The notes under the pieces are model-generated. The model was given only the letters and a program-made list of their open reading frames with translations, ran no database searches and was not told the origin of the DNA. 64,000 bases of DNA from Brevipalpus yothersi (taxonomy: Eukaryota > Arthropoda > Arachnida > Trombidiformes > Tenuipalpidae), in the NCBI GenBank assembly GCA_003956705.1, contig QZCP01000001.1, forward strand, positions 1 to 64,000. Reading direction: 5' to 3'. Position numbers and translations under genes: made by a program. Positions 48,668-58,398 of the stretch are shown here, in pieces (position 1 is the first letter of the stretch; every line of letters begins with the position of its first letter).

Positions 48668-48878
48668 AAATATGAGAAAAAATTGATTTTCACAAGTCTG
48701 GTTCAGAACCTACCAACGAGCGACCAATATTCTCAACCAGTATATGATTCGAAACAACTGATGGACGAGGAGGTACTATCGAAGACGATAATTCCTGATA
48801 ATTTCCAGTCAACAGGTTTGCACCCAACCCCTCTCCCGTTCGAGCAACATCACCAACCTTAGACATATTTGTGTCCAT
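46174..48878 (-). CDS. Unit M: RRM-F-box-LRR protein (type G/J/M)
   Basis: Intact. Start MDTNMSKVGD at 48878, stop at 46174. RNP2 ILVENIG; FFGREFGSVSYIYVAKD; non-aromatic RNP1 (VAIVTFEDQSG). Linker ISRVRRYVKTQRENN; F-box GIQKLSDDVIRKIIETNKD plus VCRRWNLICQDIW. LRRs: RCPNLRNLEIQ, ECCPFLEKLI, ECHSSLRELY, RRRRLKVLSL (the usual RC replaced by RR), NYCKNLEDIRI, RCPKLLYLGLDDC. Tail DLKNMTQ as in J. Intron 1 carries a long GA repeat directly beside the exon 2 acceptor, where J has only a short one. Confidence 0.87.
48602..48663. repeat. (AG)31 microsatellite
   Basis: About 62 bp of perfect AG repeat on the plus strand, i.e. a CT tract on the coding strand directly upstream of the exon 2 acceptor region of unit M. 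The homologous place in unit J has about six repeats. Confidence 0.95.
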
Positions 48879-50241
48879 AATTACTTTCACTCACCAGACA
48901 ATAGTGATAGGCTCCTAAAACGATGATCTGATGGATATTGATTGAATATTTATCTACTGTATACAAGAGGTAACTTTGAACCCAGTTTTTTCACATGTTG
49001 AAAGTTTGTTTACAAGTTTGTTTTTCGGGCATGCGTATCAAGTGCCAGTGGATCAACTTTTGTTCAATCGCTTTCCTGGTATCGTCTAAACGATTTTACG
49101 CATTTGACAGAGAGATAGATTGAATTGAATATAATTTGTTGCCGTTTCCTGTGTTTATGAGACGAAGGAAGCGGAAAATTCCAAGATTCCAGGAATTCAG
49201 GTGATTAAAGAAGTCGTGTGACCATTGCTCGGAATCTAGTTTTCAAATCTATGAGAGAGCTTATCGATACTTGTATAAAGATGAGCTGAAAATTTCAAAA
49301 CTTTTAACCCTACTTCACAACTTATTAGAAGACAGGTCTCATCGAGAAAGTCTGCAGATAACTCTATCAACGATTAGAGCATTGAACTATTTTGATACGG
49401 GTTCACAGCTCTTGGTTCGTTGATACCAGATCATTCTTCCAATCATCAGTAGGCTCTGGATGGAAAACATTGATGAAATCCAATAATCCTGTGAGATGAA
49501 AAAATTTCATTCTCATTATTGAGTTCCTTTCGATTTTTCATGAAGTTAACAACTCTAGATCTCATTTTACTGGAGACATCCCCAGTCTTCTGAGCATATG
49601 GCATTAGAGTGAAATAAGACAAGATTGGAACGATGGCGAAATAATGTTCTCATTCGAATGGAAGAAATTCACCCTTTTATGAGCGGATACAAATTAATTG
49701 TAGACTGCTTTTTCGATGCATTTGAAGTTTCTTCCAAAATTTACAATCTATCTGAGTGAAATATCTGTTATGAAGAGACCAAACAAAGATTTCTAGGTGA
49801 TAATAACTTTAGTGTTCAAAAGTAACGAAACCATAGTTGAAGATTTATAGAAATATTGAGAGTGGTCAATTGAGAGTAGGAAAAAGAGCCAGTATTCGTA
49901 TGAAAATTCAATTCATATTCACAGAAATTAATCATGAGACATTTAGATGAAACGTTCATTCCTTTCCACAAATAGTCTCAAAATGTTCCAAGGGAGGCGT
50001 TCCATTTCCCATAGGCGATTCGCCCAGGATGAAGTATTGAGATGAAAATCAGTTTTTTTGGGTTCCTCATAGAGACGATGAAATGTTTTCATGAACATGA
50101 TCTTGTCAATTTATGCCTTAGATGAGGAAAAGGCGTTCCAAAGTGCTGATTTTGGTTATCTCATTGGAACTCCATGCCACAATTCTACAATCTCCCTTAA
50201 TGAGTAGTACTCAACACGACCTTTCAGAAAATGCATAAAAC
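48879..50241 (-). pseudogene. Scrambled relic, block 3
   Basis: About 48900-49500 and 49500-49990 match the relic regions at 27600-28690 and 38450-39600: linker piece near 49530-49570, RRM third-exon piece near 49680-49830. The match ends near 49990 (ccaagggagg), and from there to 50241 nothing is recognised; the string aggcgttcca occurs twice there. Confidence 0.6.
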
Positions 50242-51238
50242 TACATACGAGAGCCATCTAACGAAATCAATATATGTGTCCAATTAAAGTAATCCATAGC
50301 TGACCAAACATCTTTGACAATTTTGTTCCATCTTTTGCAAACTATGAATGATTGAAAAAAAATTTTCACAGTTTACAAAATGTTAACCATTATTTCTTTG
50401 ATCTCACCAGATTCACAGGTGACAATTTTTCGATTTCACAACAGTTGAAATGTACTACATCGGGAATCGATCTTCGAATAATTTCCTTGGACATTGATCC
50501 AGTAACAATTTCCTGTCGTTCTTCAATCTCTCTATCTTTCCCTTCTTTTCGTGTACGTACGAAGTTGTTAACAATCAAAATCAGCGTTGCTTGAGTCGGA
50601 GAAATTTGAAGAGTCCTATAAAATGAATAAATGTGATGATTTGAATGATTGAATTGGTTCGAAATCTGGTGCTAATTCTACAAAACCTCTCCTCACCTTC
50701 GGTCTGGATTTTGGCTGTTGTTACCCAGAACTGGAGTCATATCAACTGTCAACAGTTTCTCAGAGGCATTCAATGCCTTCACTGCACTCTTCCGATTTTG
50801 AAAGATCGCAAAACCATACCTGAATGATACATCATGATATTCGATCAGATGAAGAGAATAATTTTTTCAGCAAGAATAGATGCGTACCCGAGAGATTTTC
50901 CATTTTCTTTCAATACATAGAACTGTTTGACATGGCCGAATTTTCTTTCGAAGAATCTTTGATAGAATGTTGCAAAAGATTTTATCGTAAGCCGTTCCTG
51001 TGGAAAGTTCACAATTTTAAAATTGAAATCATCGAAGAAAAGCACCTTAATCAACATTGTGAACACTTACATTATCACCAATGTTTGAAACCAAAAACTT
51101 GTACAATTCAGCTGGCTTTTGAGAAGAGGAGATCGATGAAGTGAACTTTGGACCTCGACTCACTTCCTGTGAAGGCAAAACGGTAACATCGAACTGTTCA
51201 TCTTCTCGATTGAGTGAACATTGACCATCCATGTCCAT
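50242..51238 (-). pseudogene. Unit N: RRM fragment with broken F-box, no LRR
   Basis: Exons 1-3 give a complete RRM: start MDMDGQCSLN at 51238, RNP2 FLVSNIG, FFERKFGHVKQFYV, RNP1 SLG-YGFAIF. The linker exon reads VNNFVRTRKEGKD and then EIEKLSPVNL next to a donor: the first helix of the F-box has been deleted so that EKLS joins directly to the exon end. The second F-box exon (VCKRWNKIVKDVW, about 50300-50345) remains but probably in another frame, and the LRR exons are gone. In the VCKRW frame the first stop is at 50242. If expressed it would be a small RRM-only protein of about 200 aa. Confidence 0.6.
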
Positions 51239-51989
51239 ATTTGATGTAACTTATGCCCAAATTGTAATGATAATCAACTCGTTTAAATAGATACAAATTA
51301 TCAAAACAAATGAGATCACAATGTTTACGTGATGTTTACACAAAGTTGATGCAATGATTCAAGTTGAAACAAGTGGAACTTTCTATGGTTTAAAGTTTCT
51401 TTTTCTGCTTATCTGTTATGAAATGAGGCAATAGTTAAAATAAGTGTTCCCAAAATCAGTAAATTGAAGAAACTTGAAGGATGCTAGTATCAAATAAAAT
51501 GAATGAATGAATGTGCTCATTGAGTTCTGTTTTGAAACGAAATTGATGGTCAAGAAGAGATATTCTATGCCCTTGCGAAATCAAAGAATTCCGGGAGATG
51601 GCTAGAATATGGATTGCAAAACAAATCTTATCAAATAATCAAAGAGATATGCCAGAAAATTAAATGGCTTGCAATAAAAGAAAGATCAGTTCTGTGCAGA
51701 AGAGGACATTGTATTTGAAATTGAAAATTCAGAATGTGAGGTTAATGAAGGTTTCCATTGGTGAGATAGATGATTAATTTACAAATCTTTGGCTCTGGAA
51801 GATATACAAAATGTCAGTTGCAAGAAGAAATGGTTTTTCCGCATGAACACAACAGGTCAATTCCCAAAGGCATCAGAACTTTTGAGCAAAAATTTTGATC
51901 TGAGAAGATCGTGTGGCTTCAACTCATCGATTCACAGATAATGATGATGACCCTGATTCGTACATGTATGTATGATCCTCATTGCAAGT
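51239..51989. repeat. Flank with copied pieces of other units
   Basis: About 51420-51540 resembles an intron segment of unit E (18715-18790). From about 51545 on it matches the 3' flanks of F and I. No gene. Confidence 0.6.
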
Positions 51990-54577
51990 TTAATAATCGA
52001 GTTCTTCTTCAGATGAGCTTCTATTGTAATCAGGATACTCAAGATCACCATAGGTTTCAAGAAGTTTTTTTTTACTTTCTATAGATCCAATTTCGACATA
52101 TTGACCATGTAAGCCCAAATAAAATGGCTTATGGAGTAAGCCTTTTTCTTTGAGACCATATGCAGTTGACAAAGATCGGTATGAAACACGCCTACATTCA
52201 TCCACGCTGAGACAGAATAATTTAGGGCATTTTTTAAGAATTCTGCTCACATCATCATCTGTCATTCTCGTTCCGTCCAGCTTTAGTTCAAGGAGACCAA
52301 GTTTGAATAAGGAGTTCAGGCTTCGCTTCGTTATCTGGGAAAGATAGAGAGAGAAAATGTCAATAATTATCATTTACTTGGAAAGTTTTTTCTTACCCTT
52401 GATCCTGAGAGCTCAAGATATTGGATGTTCTTACAAAATTTCGATATTTTAGAGATTGAATTGTCAGTCAACCATTCACCTCTGACCATTTCTAGAACTC
52501 TGAGCTTTGGGCAGGATTTCAAGACTTGGGTGAAATTGTCATCTCCAATACCCTTTAATCTAGCGGATAGAGGAGAAAGATGCAAGACTTCCAGCTTCTT
52601 GAGCTTCGATACATGACAAAAAGAAAAGTAGGCCGCTTCTAAAGGAGAGATTCGAGAATTTTATAGTTCCTTTCACAAGTTTTAAAAAAGACTCACCTCC
52701 ATTGAGTTCCTCAAGCCATAGTTCCTTGAGATTTGGGAAGGATTTACAAACAACCGCAAGCGCTTCTGCGGAAATGAATGCTGTTCCAAACTTCTCCAGA
52801 GACGAATGACATTTTTCGGCAAGTTTAGCGAAAGCTTTTGTTGAAGTCTCGATAATAACATGAAGCTTAGAGATCAGATAAGGAGTAAATGCTCATCAAC
52901 TAACTTTTTCATTGAAAGGAAATCCCAAATATTTCAGTCGAGACAAGTGTTGAAGACATTCTCCAGTTATCTCGGGCGCAAAACCAACATACAAAGATTC
53001 CAATTCACTAGCAACTTTGAGTAGCCCGCAAAGATTTTCCTCAGTCAAACTTTGACACATTTCGAAAATTACTTCCTGAAAACAAACGAGTATATTACAC
53101 AATGGACAGTTGTAATTAGATCCCAGATCAGATTACCTTCAGTCTTGGACACCGCAGAGCAAAATCTTGGAGAGATATTTTAGCCCAGTCGCTGCACCCA
53201 AAGTGTATCTTCTCCAGCATTGGACAACATTGACCTTGAACAAAACAGACTTCCACTAGAAACTAACTCTAAATTTCATGAATGAGCTTACCAATTATTC
53301 TCAGTGTAGCGTCATCTGCTCTCAATAAACCGAATTTCAATTTCTTGAGCCGTGGACATTTTTTCAAAATATGAAAAACTTTCTGACTGGATCCTGAGAA
53401 TTGAGATATTGTTCAGAGAAGAGATACTCTTAATTATTCTAAAATTACTCTTCCATAAACAAAAGCTAGAGTTTAGAAAAAAACTCACCCAAGTTCTTAG
53501 AGGAGGAAGAACTGAAATCAAGTTTCTCTCTGAACGACCAGACATCCTGAGCAATCGTATTCCATTTTCTACAAACTATTTAAAAAGATTTCAAAATTTA
53601 CCGGCATTTGCGAGATTGTATTATATAAATCATACCCAATTCACAAGAAGCCAAGTCTTTCGGATCTTTGAGCTCCCGAAATATTCGGCGTATATCATCA
53701 TCCGACAAATCGTAGAATCCAGGAGTGCGTTGATCTTCCTTTCTTCCAATTGATTCTCTCTCGATTCTCTTAGATCTCCTCTCTGGCACACTCTTTTCAC
53801 ATTCACTCAACACTACATCCGTTTTTTCTTCAATGGTCTCTTTCCTGATTCTTTTGGATCTTCTAACTGGCACAATCTCTTCACGCTCTCTCGATGTTCC
53901 TTCTTCATATTCCTCTCGATCTTGTGAGGAGCTATGAACTTTATTTGTCACTTCTTCAGCTGCAACGACCTTGAGAGTTCTGGTAGAGATGGATATCTGT
54001 TAGTGAAAACTCATCGGTAGCCATTCATCTTTACCTTTTAGAAGGACGTTTAGGATCATTAGAAAATGGCCGCAAATCGATTGTCAATTGTTCCTCAGTA
54101 GCATTCAGAGCTTTTTCCACGCTACTTGAGTCTTTAAAAATGACGCAGCCATGTCTGTGAAGAGAGAGAGAGAGAATAGTCATTTCTTGCTCATGAAAGT
54201 CGAGAAAAGGCAAGGATTGAGCATAAGATAATCATGCAAAGTAGCCACATTCAGAAGCAATTGTAAAAATTCTTCGAGAAAAACCGATACATACCCTCGA
54301 GCGTGAGATTTCACTTCGTCCATTACCACATTGAACCTATCCACAGGTCCAAAATTATCCTCAAAAAATTTTTGATAAAACATGACAAAAGACGCCATCG
54401 GTAGTTGTTTCTATGAAGAAATTAGAGAAAAAAATTGGCAAATCACTCATCAATAACTCACCAATAACTCACATTATATCCAATGTTCTTCACGATTAAC
54501 TGGTTCAGAGGTGGTGGAGATTGAGTTGAAGTTGAGGGTGATGAGGATCGGTCGATCCCATCGTCTCCAGATGACAT
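51990..54577 (-). CDS. Unit O: RRM-F-box-LRR protein (type F/I/O)
   Basis: Intact close relative of F with the same eleven-exon layout. Start MSSGDDGIDR at 54577; stop at 51990 after SSSEEELDY. RRM: LIVKNIG, FFEDNFGPVDRFNVV; RNP1 reads ARG-HGCVIF with Tyr changed to His. Two (R/K)RSKRI basic motifs; F-box YDLSDDDIRRIFRELK plus VCRKWNTIAQDVW. LRRs: QCCPMLEKIHF, ELESLYVGF, KCHSSLEKFG, SCPKLRVLEM, KCPKLFCLSVDEC. The intron 2 donor is GTATGT, unlike the weak one in unit I. Same inferred role as F. Confidence 0.88.
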
Positions 54578-54797
54578 GGTTGATTCCAGTTGATCACGGT
54601 CCGGATAATGTATCTCTGTGGATAGCTCAGTGAAATTTTGAAGTTTTCGGCCAATAACCGAATCAATCCGTTAAAATTAATGACAACTAAATGTGAAAAT
54701 ATAATGTAAAGATGAGCACATCAAACCACCGCTAAATCAGATCACTTTATTAAAGTCACTTCACCAGGTGAAGTTCACCTTAAAACGTGCTCGCTTG

Positions 54798-54863
54798 TTT
54801 ATATCTCAACTTTTTGGCGCATTTTTTGAAGCCCGCGAAAATTTGAAATACAATGGCGGGAAA
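54798..54863 (-). promoter_or_regulatory. Promoter of unit O: TATA box with two E2F-type sites
   Basis: TATAAA at 54798-54803, tttggcgc at 54813-54820 and ggcgggaaa at 54855-54863 (minus-strand orientation toward the start at 54577). The E2F cores are unchanged although the bases between them differ from F and I. Confidence 0.6.
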
Positions 54864-54879
54864 GGTTTATCAGCAGGCA

Positions 54880-55690
54880 GACTCACCTTTCAGCGATAAA
54901 AGTTGGTTTAAAGATAATGCTATCTGATCATGGTGAATAAAAACATCGAATCTTTTACCAATTGGTATCTAAAAGAGTTGTTGTGATTAGAACCGAAATT
55001 TTTCATGAGTCACCTGTCGAAGCTTTAGGGTGATAAACATGAGGTGGATAGAATAGAAAACCATTAATGTGATTGTAAGAATGTTAGCTTGTAAGGACAT
55101 TATTTATTCTAATTTGAGTTTCGACTCGTGTCTATCATAAGAAAAGTGGATAGAAGCTCCTCTCAAAGAAACTGAGTGAAATGGCTCAGTAGCCGTTCTG
55201 TTGATAGCTAGCTGTAATGTATCGGAGATTATCACACCATTGCCCTCAAAATTTTATCACCATATCCGACGGTCAATTCTTTTATTTCTATCGCTTTTTT
55301 CGATAAGTTGAGAGTGTGAAGATACTCTCCCAGGTGATTCAAGTGCAACAAGCCATTTTAGGGGAAAATGATTTCCTGGAGACGCATTAAATTAGAAAAA
55401 GAGAGTTATCACCAATTCCCTGAAACACGACAAGGTCCTTTTCATTGTCCAATCACTTTGAAAAAGATAACATGCTCAGCTTTTACACCTACGATCAGGG
55501 AAGATTCTAATCTTCATTTACAGAAGATTGTAGAGCTTGTATTTTATTGGTCGAATTTTATTGATTATTGATTATCCCTCATTCAGGCTGGCTGGAACTC
55601 TCAGTCTTGCTGCTATCTTGCTGATAGATGAACTGGTCAAGGATTTCAATATCTTCTTTAAGTCTCCTAAACTTCCAAGACATCAATTTT
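54880..55690. repeat. Conserved inter-unit region, copy 3
   Basis: Matches 23500-24560 with an internal loss: at about 55540 it jumps to the part equivalent to 24395. No gene. Confidence 0.55.
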
Positions 55691-55781
55691 CGGCTCCAAA
55701 ATAAGAACTTGTGAGAAACAGCGAGTCAAGGATTGAGCAGCCTACTCTCCTTGAGATCAAAAGCAGGAGCTTTCATAAAGG
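55690..55781 (-). pseudogene. Unit P: LRR relic, 3' part
   Basis: Minus strand: AFDLKESRLLNP followed by a stop, the counterpart of AFDLKERRLLNPRL in units J and M. This is the end of the last LRR exon of a G-type copy, cut off by the transposon on its right and by a premature stop on its left. Confidence 0.75.
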
Positions 55782-55972
55782 GGCTCATATCCGAAACACA
55801 GAAAGAGTAACACAGAAAGCAAAAGCATAGAAACCTGTATTGCAGAAAGGTGATAAGTGAGAATGAGGTTTTCGTGGAAAGTGATAAGGTAGAAGAGGTC
55901 ACGAGAGGTGAAAGGATAAAATTTGGCTACTAGAAAGAAATGATTCATTTGCAATTTTTGATCATAGAGAAG

Positions 55973-57459
55973 ATGGAAGTGCTCAAAACAAATAAGGGTG
56001 ATACCTGCTTCTCGATCGATAGTTATATATTCAAATGTGACAAAAAAGTTATTATGATTGATGGGGGTGGTGTTAAATATTACTGTCATTGTGACCAGCT
56101 TCCAAATGGGTGCCATGGGAGGGCTATTGTTCAAATTTTCACTGATGGGAGAGAGAGCTGGAGGTTAACCAAAGACCATAATGGACATTCAGGTAGACTC
56201 AAGACTCTTGAAGAGATGCGCTTCAGATCAGAACTGAAAGAAAAAGCTCGAACTGCTCCAGAAAAATCTTCGAGAGAAGTTTTTGATGAAGTTTTCGCCT
56301 CTGCTATTTCGGAATTCAGCCAAGAATCGGTGAATGAGTTGGTCTCTGCTTTGCCAGATTTTGTGCAAATGAAAAGTTCTATTCAAAGAGCTAGAATGGA
56401 AAGTCGACCACCTCTACCACAGTCCTTGGATCAAGTCCGTGTTGATGGCGAATGGACAAAATCGCATGATGGTAGCCGATTTTTGCTGTTCGAAACTAGT
56501 GGTTCTGATAAAATTCTCGGTTTTGCAACGGACAAAATGCTAGAGTGCTTGTGTGCGAGCCCTTTCATCATAATGGATGGGACCTTTCGAGTCTCACCTT
56601 TGCTCTTCACCCAACTATATACTCTTCATGGTCAGTATCGTGGTGGGATATTCTGCTTTATGTACCTGTTGCTCCCAAATAAGCGGAGAGAAACGTACGA
56701 AGAAGCTCTGAGGTTAATTTGCAGTTCAGCCCAACAAAGAGGGAAAGTTTTCAGCCCCAATAAGTTTATTTTAGATTATGAACATGCAATGATTCTAGCC
56801 TTGTGGTCCCTTTTTCCCTCTTCGATTGTTAAGGGTTGTCTTTTCCACTTCACAAAAGCTATCTGGAGGAACTGCCAAAAATTGGGCTATCAACATTCTA
56901 TAAAAATGATCAATCAGCTAGACGATTCATAAAAGGTTTGATGGCCCTCCCTTTCGTACCAAGTGATGAATTACAGTGTTCCCTTGATATTTTGAGAGGT
57001 GATCTTCCTCCCCCTGATTCAGAGGCCAGACCACTTCTAAATCGCCTTGAATGCTACTTTCATAGGACATGGATGAATGGCAACTTCCCCCCAATTATGT
57101 GGAACTGCTATCATAGCTTCAATTTCAGAACTACTAACCATGTCGAAGGATGGCATCGAAAAATAAATTCAAAAATCAAGGTAGCCCATCCAACAATCTT
57201 CAAGTTTTTGCGTCACCTACAAGACGAAGAGAAATCAACATGCCACAGAATGCTAGAGTTGGACAATCTTCATCGCCCACCACCGATGTTGAAAAAGTAT
57301 CGAGACCTTAATCGTCGCTTAGCTACTCTGACCTCAGAGTTGAACAATGGAGAAAGATCATTAAGATCATACATTGAGAGCATTTCTTATCAAATCTCAG
57401 ACCCGGTAGTTGTTTCCAGGGAGGAAGCTGAACAAATTGAGCCAAACTTTGTTAATTAA
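55973..57459 (+). pseudogene. MULE transposase with FLYWCH-like finger, one frameshift
   Basis: First part from MEVLKTNKGD (55973; an upstream Met at 55940 is in frame). A FLYWCH-like zinc finger follows (C51, C58, H80, H83 counted from 55940). Then comes the MULE DDE domain: D213 in IIMDGTFRVSP, D279 in FILDYEHAMILAL, the CLFHFTKAI motif, and in the second part the E of TTNHVEGWHRKIN. The frame changes near 56876-56895 in a stretch with AAAAATTGGG: the upstream frame soon stops while the downstream frame holds the conserved continuation (FIKGLMALPFVP). A single-base loss there, or a sequencing error, would explain it. As read, the element is not autonomous. Terminal stop at 57459. Confidence 0.88.
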
Positions 57460-57480
57460 AATTTGATGAAAATTTCTGAA

Positions 57481-57483
<3 letters not shown>

Positions 57484-57512
<29 letters not shown>

Positions 57513-57552
57513 NNNNNNNNNNNNNNNNNNNNNNNNNNNNNNNNNNNNNNNN

Positions 57553-57579
<27 letters not shown>
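57484..57579. repeat. CT microsatellite spanning an assembly gap
   Basis: Perfect CT repeats on both sides of 40 N (57513-57552), just after the transposase stop. The true tract length is unknown. Confidence 0.95.
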
Positions 57580-57586
<7 letters not shown>

Positions 57587-57639
57587 CTCAGTTAATGATG
57601 CTAGGCCAAAATGCTGCGCGAACCCTTTTTTTACGCGGG

Positions 57640-57656
57640 TTTTGACTTCGTCAAAA
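57640..57656. other. Perfect 7-bp-stem hairpin in the MULE 3' region
   Basis: TTTTGAC-TTC-GTCAAAA, preceded by CGCG..ACGCGGG strings. It could fold in RNA or single-stranded DNA near the end of the transposon transcript. Role unknown. Confidence 0.5.
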
Positions 57657-57881
57657 TGCGCGTTTCATTTTCGATGATTCCATAACTCTGACTATATTCT
57701 AGATGGACTTTAAACTTTTTTTCATCAGAACATTCAGATTTGTTTATAGAGGGCGGCTGAATTTATTTTTCTATGTTTATATCTTCTGTTTTTTCCATTT
57801 TCTCTATCCTGAGCTTTCTGTATTAATTTTTTCTGCTTTTCGAGGTTCTACATTTTTTTTTCTGTGTTTCGGACCATAGCC

Positions 57882-58040
57882 CATAAAGGTTGGGTTGCAG
57901 TGATTAAAATCCAGGAAAATCAGCTCTGAACATCGGTCGAGGATATTTTTCACACATTCATCAATCTCAGTCTTTTCCACTAGGAGATTTTGGAGAGAAG
58001 TAAGTCGTTATTTTCAACTACGTGTGAAATGAACTTGGGT
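57882..58040 (-). pseudogene. Unit P: LRR relic, 5' part
   Basis: Minus strand: SLQNLLVEKTEID, then RCSELIFLDFNHCNP, the last LRR exon of a G-type unit, running straight into the transposon target site. Upstream exons are not found before unit Q. Confidence 0.75.
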
Positions 58041-58398
58041 TTGTTAGATAATTTCCTTTTTGTGTGATGATCTTATTTTATTAGAACTGTTAGATAATGA
58101 TGAATTTTGAAGCAATAGAAGATGGATAAACAGTTTATGAGAATTAAGATCAAGTGAAAAGCGAGCTTTGTAGTCGGATGAGAAGTACTCAATTCTTCAA
58201 AGCGTAGTCATGAATTGGTCTTAGTAACCAAACCTCGTGTGGAATTTGATTGAAGACTGAAATCAGATGAACTGCAGGAGAACAAAAACATTGTTTGTAA
58301 TCTTGCGATATTCAATAGTCAATTGTTGTTGCAATAAAAGTTTCCCCTCAGTGGAGAGATATTATGATAATCGTCAACTTATGATTGAAAAAAGAGCT
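58041..58398. other. Spacer between units P and Q
   Basis: No gene or family exon recognised. Confidence 0.4.

Larger units (their letters stand above)
55782..57881 (+). mobile_element. MULE-type DNA transposon with TIRs
   Basis: Bounded by terminal inverted repeats (55782-55805 and 57858-57881; 19 of 24 positions agree, core CCGAAACACAGAAA) and by an exact 8-bp target duplication cataaagg (55774-55781 and 57882-57889). Total 2100 bp including 40 N. It carries one transposase gene on the plus strand. Near both ends the motif cagaaa recurs, a possible subterminal binding repeat. It splits the last LRR exon of the relic unit P: removing the element and one target copy leaves that reading frame continuous across the join. 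Confidence 0.92.

Noticed and set aside
55757..56134. Minus-strand 125-codon frame at the left end of the MULE
   Set aside because: Antisense shadow of the transposase and its TIR.
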